Source of the DNA: Oscillospiraceae bacterium
Lineage (GTDB): Bacteria > Bacillota > Clostridia > Oscillospirales > Ruminococcaceae
NCBI GenBank assembly: GCA_021201235.1
Contig: JAJQFI010000016.1
Location: forward strand, 253,421 to 317,420
Length of the DNA: 64,000 nt
Direction: 5' to 3'
The translations under genes were made by a program, and so were the position numbers. Below, one piece after another: positions 7,797 through 17,052 of the stretch. The notes under the pieces were generated by a model. That model made no database searches and had not been told where the DNA came from. It saw only the letters and a list, made by a program, of their open reading frames with translations. Each line of letters begins with the position of its first letter. The first letter of the stretch is position 1.

Positions 7797-9071
7797 ATGA
7801 TGAAGATTTATAATTATTCGGAAGCAAGCGATGAGATATTTAAAAAGCCGGTTGATGCGCAATCAGTGGCTGATACCGTTTCGGAGATTATCGCGAACGT
7901 CAAGGAAAACGGCGACAAGGCTTTGAAAGAATACTCTCTCAAGTTCGACAAAACCGAGATTGAAGATTTCAGAATTTCGGACGAAGAGATTGAAGCGGCT
8001 TATGGGTCTGTTGAGCCGGAATTCGTAAGAATTCTTAATGAAGCGGCAGATAATATCCGCGACTTTCACAAGCACCAGTTAAGGAGCTCGTTCGTCGTTT
8101 CCGAGAAGGACGGAATCGTTTGCGGGCAAAAGATTATCCCTTTTGCGAAAGTGGGGCTCTATGTCCCCGGAGGCACTGCGGCTTATCCGTCGACGGTTCT
8201 TATGGACGCCGTCCCCGCAAAGCTTGCGGGTTGCGGTGAGATAGTCATGGTCACTCCCCCGTCGAAGGACGGTGGCATCAACAAATATATCCTTGCCGCC
8301 GCTAAGATTGCCGGCATCGACAGAATATACAAGGTCGGCGGAGCTCAGGCTGTTGCGGCTTTGGCATACGGCACTGAGAGCATTCCGAGAGTCGACAAGA
8401 TTGTCGGCCCCGGAAACGCATTCGTCGCAGAGGCGAAGCGTCAGGTTTACGGCGAGGTCGCTATCGACATGATTGCAGGTCCAAGCGATATTCTTGTAGT
8501 TGCCGACGACAAGAGCAATCCCCGGTTTGTTGCGGCGGATTTGCTCTCACAAGCCGAGCACGACAAGCTTGCAAGCGCCGTTCTGGTTACGGATTCAAGC
8601 GAACTTGCAAATGCGGTTCAGGCTGAGATAGAAGTACAGCTTTCGAAGCTCCCGAGAGAGGAAATCGCAAGGGCTTCTATTGAAAGCAACGGCAAAATCA
8701 TCGTGACGAAAGATATTTCCGAGGCAATAGAGGTCGCGAACCTGATAGCTCCCGAGCACATCGAGCTTTGCCTTGACAATCCGTTTGACATCCTGGATAA
8801 AGTCAAAAACGCCGGCTCAATCTTCATGGGAAGGTACTGCCCGGAAGCTCTCGGCGACTACCTCAGCGGCGCAAACCACACGCTCCCGACCAATGGCTCG
8901 GCGAGGTTTTCCTCTCCCCTTTCGGTCGACGACTTCGTCAAGAAGTCGCAGTTCACCTATTACACCAAAGAAGCTTTCGAAAAAGTGTATGGCGACGTCG
9001 CCTATTTCGCAGAAAAAGAGGGCTTGCAGGCACACGCCAAGAGCGCACTTATAAGATTTGAAGAAATATAA
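7797..9071 (+). CDS. hisD: Histidinol dehydrogenase
   Basis: Oxidises L-histidinol to L-histidine in two NAD-dependent steps using a catalytic zinc. The 424 residues match the family length. GLYVPGGTAAYPSTVLM, VGGAQAVAALAYG and VDKIVGPGN are conserved, as are the zinc and substrate region AGPSDILVVAD and SQAEHDKLA. The start may be ATG 7797 or the adjacent ATG 7800. The ribosome site is weak (AAAGGGG about 12 nt upstream), consistent with coupling to hisG. Confidence 0.97.
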   Translation: MMKIYNYSEASDEIFKKPVDAQSVADTVSEIIANVKENGDKALKEYSLKFDKTEIEDFRISDEEIEAAYGSVEPEFVRILNEAADNIRDFHKHQLRSSFVVSEKDGIVCGQKIIPFAKVGLYVPGGTAAYPSTVLMDAVPAKLAGCGEIVMVTPPSKDGGINKYILAAAKIAGIDRIYKVGGAQAVAALAYGTESIPRVDKIVGPGNAFVAEAKRQVYGEVAIDMIAGPSDILVVADDKSNPRFVAADLLSQAEHDKLASAVLVTDSSELANAVQAEIEVQLSKLPREEIARASIESNGKIIVTKDISEAIEVANLIAPEHIELCLDNPFDILDKVKNAGSIFMGRYCPEALGDYLSGANHTLPTNGSARFSSPLSVDDFVKKSQFTYYTKEAFEKVYGDVAYFAEKEGLQAHAKSALIRFEEI

Positions 9072-9088
9072 CGGGAGTTTATGTTTAT

Positions 9089-10159
9089 ATGAACAGCTTT
9101 CTGATTTCAAAATACAAAGATGTTGAGCCTTACGTTCCCGGTGAACAGCCGAGAGACAAGAAATACATCAAGCTCAACACGAACGAATCGCCCTACCCGC
9201 CGTCGGAGGCGGTATTGAAAGCGGTTGAGGATTCGGGAAGAAGCCTACAGCTCTATCCCGACCCCGCCTGCAGGGACCTGAGAGCGGCGCTCGCCGAAAG
9301 CCTCGGGCTCGAACCCGGGAATATCCTCCCGACAAACGGCTCGGATGAGGTTCTGAGTCTCAGTTTCATGGCATATGCGCACGACGAGAAGTCGGCTTGC
9401 TATCCAGATGTTACATACGGGTTCTACGACGTTCTGAGTGGACTATTTGGTGTCAAGGCAAAGCACTTTGCACTTGAAAGTGATTTCATGATTGATATCA
9501 ACCGATACTGTGGACTTGATAGTGGGCTTATCGTGATTGCGAATCCGAATGCGCCGACGGGAATTGCCATCGGCGTTGACGAAATCGAAAAGATTTGCAA
9601 AGAAAGCCCAAATTGCGTGGTTCTCATTGATGAGGCTTATGTCGAGTTCGGCGCCGAAAGCTGTGTCGGGCTTGTCAGAAAGTACCCGAATCTTATCGTT
9701 TCGAGAACATACTCGAAGTCGATGTCTTTGGCAGGCGCAAGGCTCGGCTATGCGATCGCGAACGAACAAAGAATTACCGAGCTTGAAACGCTGAAATATA
9801 CGCTCAATCCCTATTCGGTCAACAGAACCGCTCTTGCGGCGGGAGTTGCGACAATTAAGGACATCGAGTACTATCGTAACAACTGCAAGCTGGTTGCTGA
9901 GACGAGAGGCAGAACTGCTGAAAAGCTGAAAGAGCTCGGATTCGAGCTCACCGATTCGAAGACGAATTTTGTATTTTGCAGGCATCCGGGTGTTCCGGCT
10001 TCGGAGCTTTCCGAAAGGCTCCGTGAGGCAGGAATACTTGTCAGACACTTCACAGGTAGGCGGACAAACGACTGGTTAAGAATCAGCGTCGGCACCCCGG
10101 AAGATATGCTTGTGCTTGTAAATACGCTTAAAAAAATATTAAACGGAGGTAAGTCATGA
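9089..10159 (+). CDS. hisC: Histidinol-phosphate aminotransferase
   Basis: PLP enzyme converting imidazole acetol phosphate plus glutamate to histidinol phosphate. The 356 residues are typical. It shows KLNTNESPYPPS, ANPNAPTG and the PLP-lysine segment SRTYSKSMSLAGARLGY. The stop overlaps the hisB start by 4 nt (ATGA). Confidence 0.95.
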   Translation: MNSFLISKYKDVEPYVPGEQPRDKKYIKLNTNESPYPPSEAVLKAVEDSGRSLQLYPDPACRDLRAALAESLGLEPGNILPTNGSDEVLSLSFMAYAHDEKSACYPDVTYGFYDVLSGLFGVKAKHFALESDFMIDINRYCGLDSGLIVIANPNAPTGIAIGVDEIEKICKESPNCVVLIDEAYVEFGAESCVGLVRKYPNLIVSRTYSKSMSLAGARLGYAIANEQRITELETLKYTLNPYSVNRTALAAGVATIKDIEYYRNNCKLVAETRGRTAEKLKELGFELTDSKTNFVFCRHPGVPASELSERLREAGILVRHFTGRRTNDWLRISVGTPEDMLVLVNTLKKILNGGKS

Positions 10160-10743
10160 GAGAAGCTGTTATTGAGAGAAAGACCGCCGAGACGGATATC
10201 AAGCTATATCTGAATCTGGATGCTCCCGGAAGCTCTGAAATCGACACCGGTTGCGGATTTCTTGACCATATGCTGACGCTTTTTGCCAAGCACTCGGGCT
10301 TCTGCCTGAAAGTAAGCTGTAAAGGCGACACGCTTGTCGACTATCACCACACTGTTGAGGATACCGGCATCTGCCTGGGACTGGCTCTGAAGGAAGCGCT
10401 CCGCGACATGGCGGGCATCACCCGCTACGGCTATGCCGTTATCCCGATGGATGAGGCTCTTGTCTTAACTTCCGTGGACATTTCGGGGAGAGCGTATCTT
10501 GCCTGCAATCTTGACATCCCAACCCAGAAGGTCGGGGATTTCGACACGGAGCTTTGCGAGGAATTCATGGCGGCTCTAGCAAGAAGCGCAGGGCTGACTC
10601 TTCACATCCGTCAGCTTGACGGCAGAAACAGCCACCATATTATAGAGTGCACGTTCAAGTGCCTTGCGAAAAGTTTAAAAACGGCGGTGTCCATAGACCC
10701 GAGTGCTAAAGGTGCGGTGCCGTCAACAAAGGGAGTAATCTGA
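10156..10743 (+). CDS. hisB: Imidazoleglycerol-phosphate dehydratase
   Basis: Dehydrates imidazole glycerol phosphate to imidazole acetol phosphate using manganese. This is the monofunctional 195-residue form without the phosphatase domain found in enteric HisB; the phosphatase is supplied by the PHP-type HisK at the end of the operon. Metal-binding motifs GFLDHMLT, DYHHTVEDTG and NSHHIIE are intact. It is coupled to hisC by a 4-nt overlap. Confidence 0.97.
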   Translation: MREAVIERKTAETDIKLYLNLDAPGSSEIDTGCGFLDHMLTLFAKHSGFCLKVSCKGDTLVDYHHTVEDTGICLGLALKEALRDMAGITRYGYAVIPMDEALVLTSVDISGRAYLACNLDIPTQKVGDFDTELCEEFMAALARSAGLTLHIRQLDGRNSHHIIECTFKCLAKSLKTAVSIDPSAKGAVPSTKGVI

Positions 10744-10744
10744 A

Positions 10745-11362
10745 TTGGGAACTGTTATTATTGACTATGGCGTCGGGAATCTCTTTTCCCTGTCGATGGG
10801 GCTTCGAAAAATCGGCGAGAATGCAGAGATTACAGCCGATGTCGAAAAGATTAAGAACGCCGAGCGGCTCATTCTCCCCGGTGTGGGAGCCTTTGAGGGT
10901 GCGGCGAACAAGCTTCGCGAATCGGGGCTTGCGGACTTGATTAAAGAAGAGACCGGAAACGGCAAGCCGCTGATGGGCATCTGCCTCGGAATGCAATTAC
11001 TCTTTGACGAGAGCTACGAATACGGCGTCCACAAAGGTCTCGGGCTTATCCCGGGCAAGGTTGTGCCGCTCAAGGGGTACGTCGACGAAAGCCTCAAGAT
11101 TCCGCACATCGGGTGGAATGCTCTTCGGATACTCAAGCCTGAGTGCCCGATATTCAAATATAGTGAACAAGGTGACCACGTTTACTTTGTGCATTCCTTC
11201 TATGCGACCAAGTGCGAGAAAGACACTACGGCTGTTACGGAGTATTCGAAGACGGTGACGGCGACCGTGTGGAAGGACAATGTCTACGGTTGCCAGTTCC
11301 ACCCGGAAAAGAGCGGCGAAAAGGGGCTTAAAATCCTGAAGGCTTTCTGTGAGCTGAGTTAG
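10745..11362 (+). CDS. hisH: Imidazole glycerol phosphate synthase, glutaminase subunit
   Basis: Class I glutamine amidotransferase that hydrolyses glutamine and channels ammonia to HisF. The 205 residues contain the catalytic cysteine in GICLGMQLLF, the oxyanion region LPGVGAF, and His/Glu in CQFHPEKS. No ATG is available before the conserved TVIIDYGVGNL, so the start is TTG 10745, with AAAGGGAG about 10 nt upstream. Confidence 0.95.
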   Translation: MGTVIIDYGVGNLFSLSMGLRKIGENAEITADVEKIKNAERLILPGVGAFEGAANKLRESGLADLIKEETGNGKPLMGICLGMQLLFDESYEYGVHKGLGLIPGKVVPLKGYVDESLKIPHIGWNALRILKPECPIFKYSEQGDHVYFVHSFYATKCEKDTTAVTEYSKTVTATVWKDNVYGCQFHPEKSGEKGLKILKAFCELS

Positions 11363-11374
11363 TGAGGTTTTAGT

Positions 11375-12088
11375 ATGAAGATTTATCCCGCTGTTGACAT
11401 CCTCGGCGGTAAGGCTGTCCGCCTTTACAAGGGCAACTATTCGGAGAAGACCGACTATGGCGACCCGGTCGAGGCGGCTATGAGATTAAAGGAGCTCGGT
11501 GCCGAGTTCTTGCACATCGTCGACTTGGACGGTGCTAAGAACGGAGATATGCCGAACCTCGGCATCATCTCCGAAATTGCGAGAAAAACCGGCATATTTG
11601 TCGAAGTCGGCGGAGGAATCCGCTCGATTGAAACGGTCGAGAAATATCTGTCGAGCGGGCTCAGCAGAGTTATAATCGGCACTGCGGCTGTGACAGACAG
11701 AGACTTCCTTTGTAAAGCTGTTTCATGTTACAGTGACAGGATTGCTGTAGGTGCCGATATCCTTGACGGAAGCGTCAGGATTTCGGGCTGGCTTTCGGAC
11801 AGCGGAATCACAATCTCCGATTTCATGACCAATATGGAGGCTATCGGGGTCAGAACCGTTATCTGCACTGATATCTCGAAGGACGGAGCTCTCAAGGGCA
11901 CGAACATCGCCCTTTACGAAAAGCTCTGCCGGGACTTCCCCACTGTTGAAATAATTGCTTCCGGAGGAGTTACGGCTCTCGAAGAGATTACGGAGCTCAA
12001 GAGTGCCGGAGTTTCCGGGGCTATCATCGGAAAAGCGTATTACACGGGAATGATTGATATAGGAAAGGCGATTGAGGCGGCAAGATGA
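11375..12088 (+). CDS. hisA: Phosphoribosylformimino-AICAR-ribotide isomerase (ProFAR isomerase)
   Basis: TIM-barrel Amadori isomerase of histidine synthesis. At 237 residues it has the N-terminal catalytic Asp in [13 protein letters not shown], the phosphate loop EVGGGIRS and the second Asp in [12 protein letters not shown]. The stop overlaps the hisF start by 4 nt. Confidence 0.96.
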   Translation: MKIYPAVDILGGKAVRLYKGNYSEKTDYGDPVEAAMRLKELGAEFLHIVDLDGAKNGDMPNLGIISEIARKTGIFVEVGGGIRSIETVEKYLSSGLSRVIIGTAAVTDRDFLCKAVSCYSDRIAVGADILDGSVRISGWLSDSGITISDFMTNMEAIGVRTVICTDISKDGALKGTNIALYEKLCRDFPTVEIIASGGVTALEEITELKSAGVSGAIIGKAYYTGMIDIGKAIEAAR

Positions 12089-12843
12089 TTACGAAAAGAA
12101 TTATCCCCTGCTTGGACGTCAAGAACGGCAGGGTTGTTAAAGGAACGAAGTTCGAGGGACTGGCGGATGTGTCCGACCCGGTTTCTCTGGCGGAATTCTA
12201 CTCCGGTTCGGGAGCCGACGAGCTCGTCTTCTATGACATCACGGCTTCGAGCGACGGAAGAAGGCTTATCTGGGATGTGCTGAGGCGGACTGCCGAAAAT
12301 GTGTTTATCCCCCTTACAGTCGGCGGAGGAATCAACTCAATAGACGACTTCGACATGGCTTTAAAGTGCGGCGCCGACAAGGTGAGCGTCAACTCGGGGG
12401 CTATTGCGAACCCGGAGCTTATCCGCGAGGCGGCGGAGCTTTACGGCTCGCAGTGCGTGGTTCTTAGCATCGACGCAAAGAGAACTGAAAGCGGCTTCAC
12501 CGTCTTCACCAAAGGCAACCGAGTCAGAACCGAGCTCGACGCTGTCGAGTGGGCGAAGTATGGCGAAAGCCTCGGTGCCGGAGAGATAGTCCTCAACTCA
12601 ATCGACACGGACGGAGTCAAGGACGGCTTCGACCTCGAGATGCTTAAGGCGGTTTCGGACGCCGTGAGCATTCCCGTTATCGCTTCGGGAGGAGCCGGAA
12701 AGAAGGAGGACTTCCTCGAGCTCTTCAAGACACTCGACAAAGTCGACGCAGGGCTTGCGGCTTCTGTCTTCCACTTCGGAACGATTGATATAAGAGATCT
12801 TAAGAAATATCTTGCCGAAAACGGCATCAATATGAGAATATAG
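12085..12843 (+). CDS. hisF: Imidazole glycerol phosphate synthase, cyclase subunit
   Basis: Uses ammonia from HisH to make imidazole glycerol phosphate and AICAR. The 252-residue barrel carries catalytic Asp in [14 protein letters not shown] and Asp in [11 protein letters not shown], plus the phosphate-binding TVGGGINS and ASGGAGKK. It is translationally coupled to hisA. Confidence 0.97.
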   Translation: MITKRIIPCLDVKNGRVVKGTKFEGLADVSDPVSLAEFYSGSGADELVFYDITASSDGRRLIWDVLRRTAENVFIPLTVGGGINSIDDFDMALKCGADKVSVNSGAIANPELIREAAELYGSQCVVLSIDAKRTESGFTVFTKGNRVRTELDAVEWAKYGESLGAGEIVLNSIDTDGVKDGFDLEMLKAVSDAVSIPVIASGGAGKKEDFLELFKTLDKVDAGLAASVFHFGTIDIRDLKKYLAENGINMRI

Positions 12844-12851
12844 GTGATAAA

Positions 12852-13514
12852 ATGCTTAATATAGACGAACTTAAATTTGACGAAAAGGGTCTTATTCCCG
12901 CGATTGTGGTTGACGCTAAGTCGGGCAAAGTGCTGACTCTGGCATATATGAACAAAGAAAGTCTTGAGATTTCTATGGAAAAAGGGCTCACCTGCTTCTG
13001 GTCACGTTCACGTCAGGAGCTCTGGCTCAAGGGCGAGACGAGCGGCCACTATCAGCATATAGTGAGCATCACCGCAGACTGCGACAGGGACGCGCTTGTC
13101 GTTACTGTTGAGAAGGACGGTCCTGCCTGCCACATGGGCACAGACAGCTGCTTCAACGACAAGGTCTATCAGTCGGAGACTCTTATGGATTTCAGCTATC
13201 AGGAGCTTTACGACCAGATTTCGGGGAGAAAGGACAGCCCGAAGGAGGGCTCCTACACCACCTATCTCTTTGAGAAGGGACTTGACAAGATTCTGAAAAA
13301 AGTCGGCGAGGAGTGCACCGAAGTCATAATCGCCGGAAAGGCTGAGGACAAAAAGGAGACCGTTTATGAGATTTCCGACCTAATATACCATCTGTTCGTT
13401 CTGATGGCGGAATCGGGCATCAGCCTTGACGACATCTGGGACGAGCTTGCAAGCAGACACGTCAAGGACAGCCTCGTCGTCGACAAGAAGGTCAAGCAGG
13501 AGAAGATGGTATGA
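12852..13514 (+). CDS. hisIE: Bifunctional phosphoribosyl-AMP cyclohydrolase / phosphoribosyl-ATP pyrophosphatase
   Basis: Fusion catalysing steps 2 and 3 of histidine synthesis. HisI covers about residues 1-112 ([30 protein letters not shown], zinc Cys in DCDRDALVV and [12 protein letters not shown]). HisE covers about 115-212 ([20 protein letters not shown], with Glu residues of the MazG-like fold). The gene order and the 4-nt overlap with hisK confirm the same operon. Confidence 0.96.
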   Translation: MLNIDELKFDEKGLIPAIVVDAKSGKVLTLAYMNKESLEISMEKGLTCFWSRSRQELWLKGETSGHYQHIVSITADCDRDALVVTVEKDGPACHMGTDSCFNDKVYQSETLMDFSYQELYDQISGRKDSPKEGSYTTYLFEKGLDKILKKVGEECTEVIIAGKAEDKKETVYEISDLIYHLFVLMAESGISLDDIWDELASRHVKDSLVVDKKVKQEKMV

Positions 13515-14317
13515 TTCCCAAGCAGAATCTCCACACTCACTGCACCTTTTGCGACGGCAAGGACGAACCGGAAGATGTTGTAAAAGAAGCACTGAGGCTC
13601 GGAATGAGCTCTCTCGGGTTCTCGTCACACAGCTTCACCGGGAATCCGAAGGTTGACGGGATGCGGGATGAGCGAGGATATATCGACTGCATCAATGCCC
13701 TGAAAGTAAAATATCAAGACAAAATCAAGATATATTTGGGCGTCGAACGGGATTGCTTCACCGAAATTTCGGGGCTTGAGGGTGAATATGACTACAAAAT
13801 CGGGTCGGTTCACTACCTGAAAATCGGCGAGGAATACGAAGCGGTCGACTGGTCGAAGGACAGGCTCAAGAACACCTGCGAGAAGTATTTCGGCAGCGAT
13901 ATGACGAGGCTTTGCGAGGCTTATTTTGAGCTTGAAAGCAATGTAGTTAAGATGACCGACTGCCGGATTATTGGGCACTTCGATCTTATTACTCTTTTCT
14001 CCGGGATGGACGACAGCGAAAATCGAAGGTTTATAGATGCCGAGATGGCGGCTCTTGACGGGCTCCTGAAGACAGATGCTCTGTTTGAGGTGAACACCGG
14101 TGCGATGGCAAGAGGGTATCGGGCGGTTCCCTACCCATCCGAAAAATGCCTCAGGCGAATCAGAGAGAAGAACGGCAGGGTTATCATCTCGTCCGACTGC
14201 CACGACTGCTCGAAGCTTCTTTATGGGTTCGATGCGGCGGCAGAGCTCATCAAAAAATGCGGATTCAAGGAAGTGTACATTCTGACTGACGGCGGATTTG
14301 AGCCGGTCGGTCTTTAG
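13511..14317 (+). CDS. hisK: Histidinol-phosphatase, PHP family
   Basis: Dephosphorylates histidinol phosphate to histidinol. The 268 residues show the PHP metal motifs [11 protein letters not shown] at the N-terminus, [27 protein letters not shown] and SSDCHDC near the end. It replaces the HAD-type phosphatase domain missing from this HisB. It overlaps the hisIE stop by 4 nt. Confidence 0.93.
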   Translation: MIPKQNLHTHCTFCDGKDEPEDVVKEALRLGMSSLGFSSHSFTGNPKVDGMRDERGYIDCINALKVKYQDKIKIYLGVERDCFTEISGLEGEYDYKIGSVHYLKIGEEYEAVDWSKDRLKNTCEKYFGSDMTRLCEAYFELESNVVKMTDCRIIGHFDLITLFSGMDDSENRRFIDAEMAALDGLLKTDALFEVNTGAMARGYRAVPYPSEKCLRRIREKNGRVIISSDCHDCSKLLYGFDAAAELIKKCGFKEVYILTDGGFEPVGL

Positions 14318-14331
14318 AAAGGATTTTGGAT

Positions 14332-15339
14332 ATGAGTAAATTTATTGTTCCGGAAGGTTACACAAGCAGTCTCACGCCCTACGAGACGCAGACGGCAATC
14401 GGGCTTATCAAGCGGAGCTTCGAAATCAGCCTTTGCCAGGCGCTTAACTTAAAGCGTGCCTCCGCTCCCCTGTTTGTCGATAACATGCGGGGCTTGAACG
14501 ACGATCTTAACGGTGTCGAGAGACCGGTTTCATTCGAAATCAAGGAGACCGGCGAGAACGCCGAGGTTGTCCATTCGCTTGCAAAGTGGAAGAGGCTCGC
14601 CTTGAAGGAATACGGCTTCCACGAGGGCGAGGGCATCTATACCGACATGAACGCCATCAGGCGGGACGAGGAGCTCGACAATCTCCACTCAGTCTATGTC
14701 GACCAGTGGGACTGGGAGCGAATCATCACCCGCGAGGACAGAAACCTTGATTTCCTCAAGGGCATTGTCCAGAAGATTGTCGACTGTGTTGTGGACACAT
14801 CTGAAATCGTGACTAAAGTCTACCCCAATGTTCGATGCCGTCTTTCAAGAAACGTCTCGTTTGTGACGGCTCAGGAGCTTGAGGACATGTATCCCGACCT
14901 CACTCCGAAAGAGCGCGAAAATGAGTATCTGAAGCTCCACAAAACCGCCTTCATCATCGGCATCGGCGACCTGCTCAAGTCCGGCACAAAGCACGACGGC
15001 AGAGCCCCCGACTATGACGACTGGAGCCTGAACGGCGACATCCTCATGTGGAACGAAACCCTTGGCTGTGCGTTCGAGCTCTCGTCGATGGGAATAAGAG
15101 TAGACGCCGAGTCCCTCAAGGCTCAGCTCAAGAAAGCCGGTTGCGAATGGCGCTCGGGACTACAGTTCCACAAGATGCTTTTAAACGATGAGCTCCCCCT
15201 CACCATCGGCGGCGGTATCGGTCAGTCAAGACTCTGCATGCTCCTCCTCGGCAAAGCCCACATCGGCGAAGTGCAGGTTTCAATCTGGGACAAAGACACC
15301 CTCGAAACCGCCGAAAAAGCCGGCATCAAGCTCCTGTAA
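14332..15339 (+). CDS. asnA: Aspartate-ammonia ligase (asparagine synthetase A)
   Basis: Makes asparagine from aspartate, ammonia and ATP through an aspartyl-AMP intermediate. The fold is that of class II aspartyl-tRNA synthetase. The 335-residue length is typical, and QTAIGLIKRSFE, DNMRGLNDDLNG, SVYVDQWDWE, HDGRAPDYDDW and the C-terminal GGGIGQSRLCMLLL are conserved. ATG 14332 is preferred over TTG 14326 because AGGA is 8 nt upstream. It lies 14 nt after hisK and before the operon terminator, so it is cotranscribed with his genes. The link is inferential: both pathways draw on ammonia or glutamine nitrogen. Confidence 0.95.
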   Translation: MSKFIVPEGYTSSLTPYETQTAIGLIKRSFEISLCQALNLKRASAPLFVDNMRGLNDDLNGVERPVSFEIKETGENAEVVHSLAKWKRLALKEYGFHEGEGIYTDMNAIRRDEELDNLHSVYVDQWDWERIITREDRNLDFLKGIVQKIVDCVVDTSEIVTKVYPNVRCRLSRNVSFVTAQELEDMYPDLTPKERENEYLKLHKTAFIIGIGDLLKSGTKHDGRAPDYDDWSLNGDILMWNETLGCAFELSSMGIRVDAESLKAQLKKAGCEWRSGLQFHKMLLNDELPLTIGGGIGQSRLCMLLLGKAHIGEVQVSIWDKDTLETAEKAGIKLL

Positions 15340-15355
15340 CGTAAAATCTGCATTA

Positions 15356-15388
15356 AAAATCCCGTCCATGCTCAGTGGGCGGGATTTT
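15356..15388 (+). terminator. Terminator of the his-asnA operon
   Basis: 13-bp stem with one G-T pair (15356-15368 with 15376-15388), ending in TTTT. It starts 17 nt after the asnA stop. Confidence 0.85.
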
Positions 15389-15415
15389 GATTTCTCCTTT
15401 TTCTTTCAGCAATGC

Positions 15416-16249
15416 TTACTTGTGCTTTTTGGTGGCAAAGACTGCTCCAAGCGCCATAACCGGTATCGAAAGCAGTAAAAATGCACCGGTGGTGGGGTTG
15501 GTTTCCTCCTCGTCATCGTAGTAGTCCTCTACCAGAAGAGGCTCGTCGGTCTCCTCGGTGGCGATATCCATCGGCTCGCCATTCTCGTCATAGCTCGGAC
15601 TGCCCCAGTCATCGTCATCGGTGCTGAGGTTTACATCTTCTACAATATCTTCGTCCAGACCGTCGGGGAGAGGATAGTATGTGTAGGTTACTGCGTCCTC
15701 TTCCGAGAGATTTGCGATGCCCAAAGCCTCGACAACCTTGTCATATGCGCCGTCGGAGAGCTTACAGCCCTTGCCGGTCTCCCAGCAGAAGAGGCAGGAG
15801 TCGCCCGAGGAATCGAGGAAGATTATGAGCCTCGGCAAAGAGCCGTCGGCAGTTCTTATGAGCACCCTTTCGCGACCCCAAGAGTAATAGTCCTCCGACT
15901 GCTCGACGACGGAAACGTCGCCGTTATCGTCGCGGTAGTAAACGTCCTCAAAGACGGAATCGGAATCCTCCGAGAGTATCTCAATCACCGCCGAAATATC
16001 CGCAACGGGATAATAAGTTCCCTCAAGCTGAGCCTCGGCGTTATCGCTTCTGATGTCATAATATAAACTGCTGTTGACGTTCTCGTGGAACGAGGTGCTG
16101 ATTTCAAAGCTCAAGCCCTCGGCGGTGTAGTCATACTCCGAAAGAAGCTCACCAAGCGTCGCGGCTTCACTGCCATAAGCGCAGACCGGCAAAGCACAAA
16201 CCACCGCCATCAAAACCACAGCCAAAACGGTTGCCAATAATTTTTTCAT
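15416..16249 (-). CDS. Exported protein with NPxTG cell-wall sorting signal
   Basis: A 277-residue protein with an N-terminal signal peptide (MKKLLATVLAVVLMAVVCAL...AYG). The middle domain has paired short motifs but is not recognised. A very acidic stretch follows (about 215-250). The C-terminus carries NPTTGAFLLLSIPVMALG and a basic tail KKHK, the layout of a sortase-processed wall anchor. ATG 16249 is 7 nt after AAGGAGG, so the longer in-frame extension is not used. The ECF-type promoter (site C) lies about 40 nt upstream, so it is probably induced with the sigma factor at 37700. Its acidic linker resembles those of the lipoprotein-like gene at 384 and the anti-sigma-like protein. The biochemical function is unknown. 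Confidence 0.8.
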   Translation of the reverse strand: MKKLLATVLAVVLMAVVCALPVCAYGSEAATLGELLSEYDYTAEGLSFEISTSFHENVNSSLYYDIRSDNAEAQLEGTYYPVADISAVIEILSEDSDSVFEDVYYRDDNGDVSVVEQSEDYYSWGRERVLIRTADGSLPRLIIFLDSSGDSCLFCWETGKGCKLSDGAYDKVVEALGIANLSEEDAVTYTYYPLPDGLDEDIVEDVNLSTDDDDWGSPSYDENGEPMDIATEETDEPLLVEDYYDDEEETNPTTGAFLLLSIPVMALGAVFATKKHK

Positions 16250-16290
16250 ACAATTTCCTCCTTGATTTTTGCAATTTGAATTGCTTTTAT

Positions 16291-16324
16291 ATGTAATACA
16301 CATCAGAGAGGCGAATTATTGCAT
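16291..16324 (-). promoter_or_regulatory. ECF-sigma-type promoter, site C
   Basis: On the minus strand: TGCAAT (16318-16323), 17-nt spacer (16301-16317), TGTATTA (16294-16300). It is nearly identical to sites A and B through the spacer (shared CTGATG before the -10). Confidence 0.72.
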
Positions 16325-16348
16325 CGTAATGAAAAAATTTTTTAAAAA

Positions 16349-16924
16349 CTACATATTAAGTTTGAATGTAGCGATTTCATCTGTGAACCTCATCAACATC
16401 CTTCTGCCACTACCGATGATGTCGTAGCTGACGACCACGTCAAGGCGGGTGCCGACTTCACCGGTCAGGAGGATTTCGGCACCTATGCTGTTTTCGCCGG
16501 AACATCTCACGACTTCACAGCCGTCGCTATAAGTGATGTCAGACTTTGAGACTTCCGAGCCGTCGGAATTATACGCCATGCGGGAAATGGTGCCTTCGGG
16601 GAGCTGAATGCTTGCCTTGATATTCTTGATATCGTAGGGGCTCGCAGTATCGCTCTGATAGAGACTAAGCCTGAGGATATAGACGTTGTCCTCCTCGGAA
16701 ATAGGTTCGAGGCTGTAACTGCACAAGAGCTCGATGCTCTCGCCGCTTTTCATAACGGTTTTCTGTGACTGAAGATAGTTCATGCCGTCGACAACCTGCT
16801 CAAGCGCTGAAATCTCCTCGATTTCGTCATAGGAAAGAGCCGCACAAACGGCTGTTATCCCAATCGCAATCACTAAAAGCAGAAGTATTGACTTTTTCAG
16901 AATTGATTTGGAAGCTTCGTTCAT
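16349..16924 (-). CDS. Membrane-anchored extracytoplasmic protein, function unknown
   Basis: A 191-residue protein: a short basic start, one membrane segment (about residues 12-30, SILLLLVIAIGITAVCAAL), then about 160 extracytoplasmic residues that look beta-rich (IELLCSYSLEP, YILRLSLYQS, DVVVSYDIIG). GGGGG 7-8 nt upstream supports the start, and a TATAAT lies about 40 nt further up without a good -35. It lies upstream of the NPxTG gene on the same strand, but site C between them suggests separate initiation. It is not recognised. Confidence 0.65.
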   Translation of the reverse strand: MNEASKSILKKSILLLLVIAIGITAVCAALSYDEIEEISALEQVVDGMNYLQSQKTVMKSGESIELLCSYSLEPISEEDNVYILRLSLYQSDTASPYDIKNIKASIQLPEGTISRMAYNSDGSEVSKSDITYSDGCEVVRCSGENSIGAEILLTGEVGTRLDVVVSYDIIGSGRRMLMRFTDEIATFKLNM

Positions 16925-17026
16925 ATTGATTCCCCCGATAATTATTTTTCGATTACATTATAGCACAAATAAGCTTAAAGCGCCATACTCGAAGAGATTA
17001 AGATTTCAGGAGATTTCTTAATAATT

Positions 17027-17048
17027 AAAGCCCGATTGCTCGGGCTTT
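17027..17048 (-). terminator. Terminator of the DUF3737-patB-mutS-like operon
   Basis: Perfect 9-bp stem AAAGCCCGA/TCGGGCTTT with a 4-nt loop, immediately downstream of the minus-strand mutS-like stop codon. Confidence 0.8.
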
Positions 17049-17052
17049 TGGA

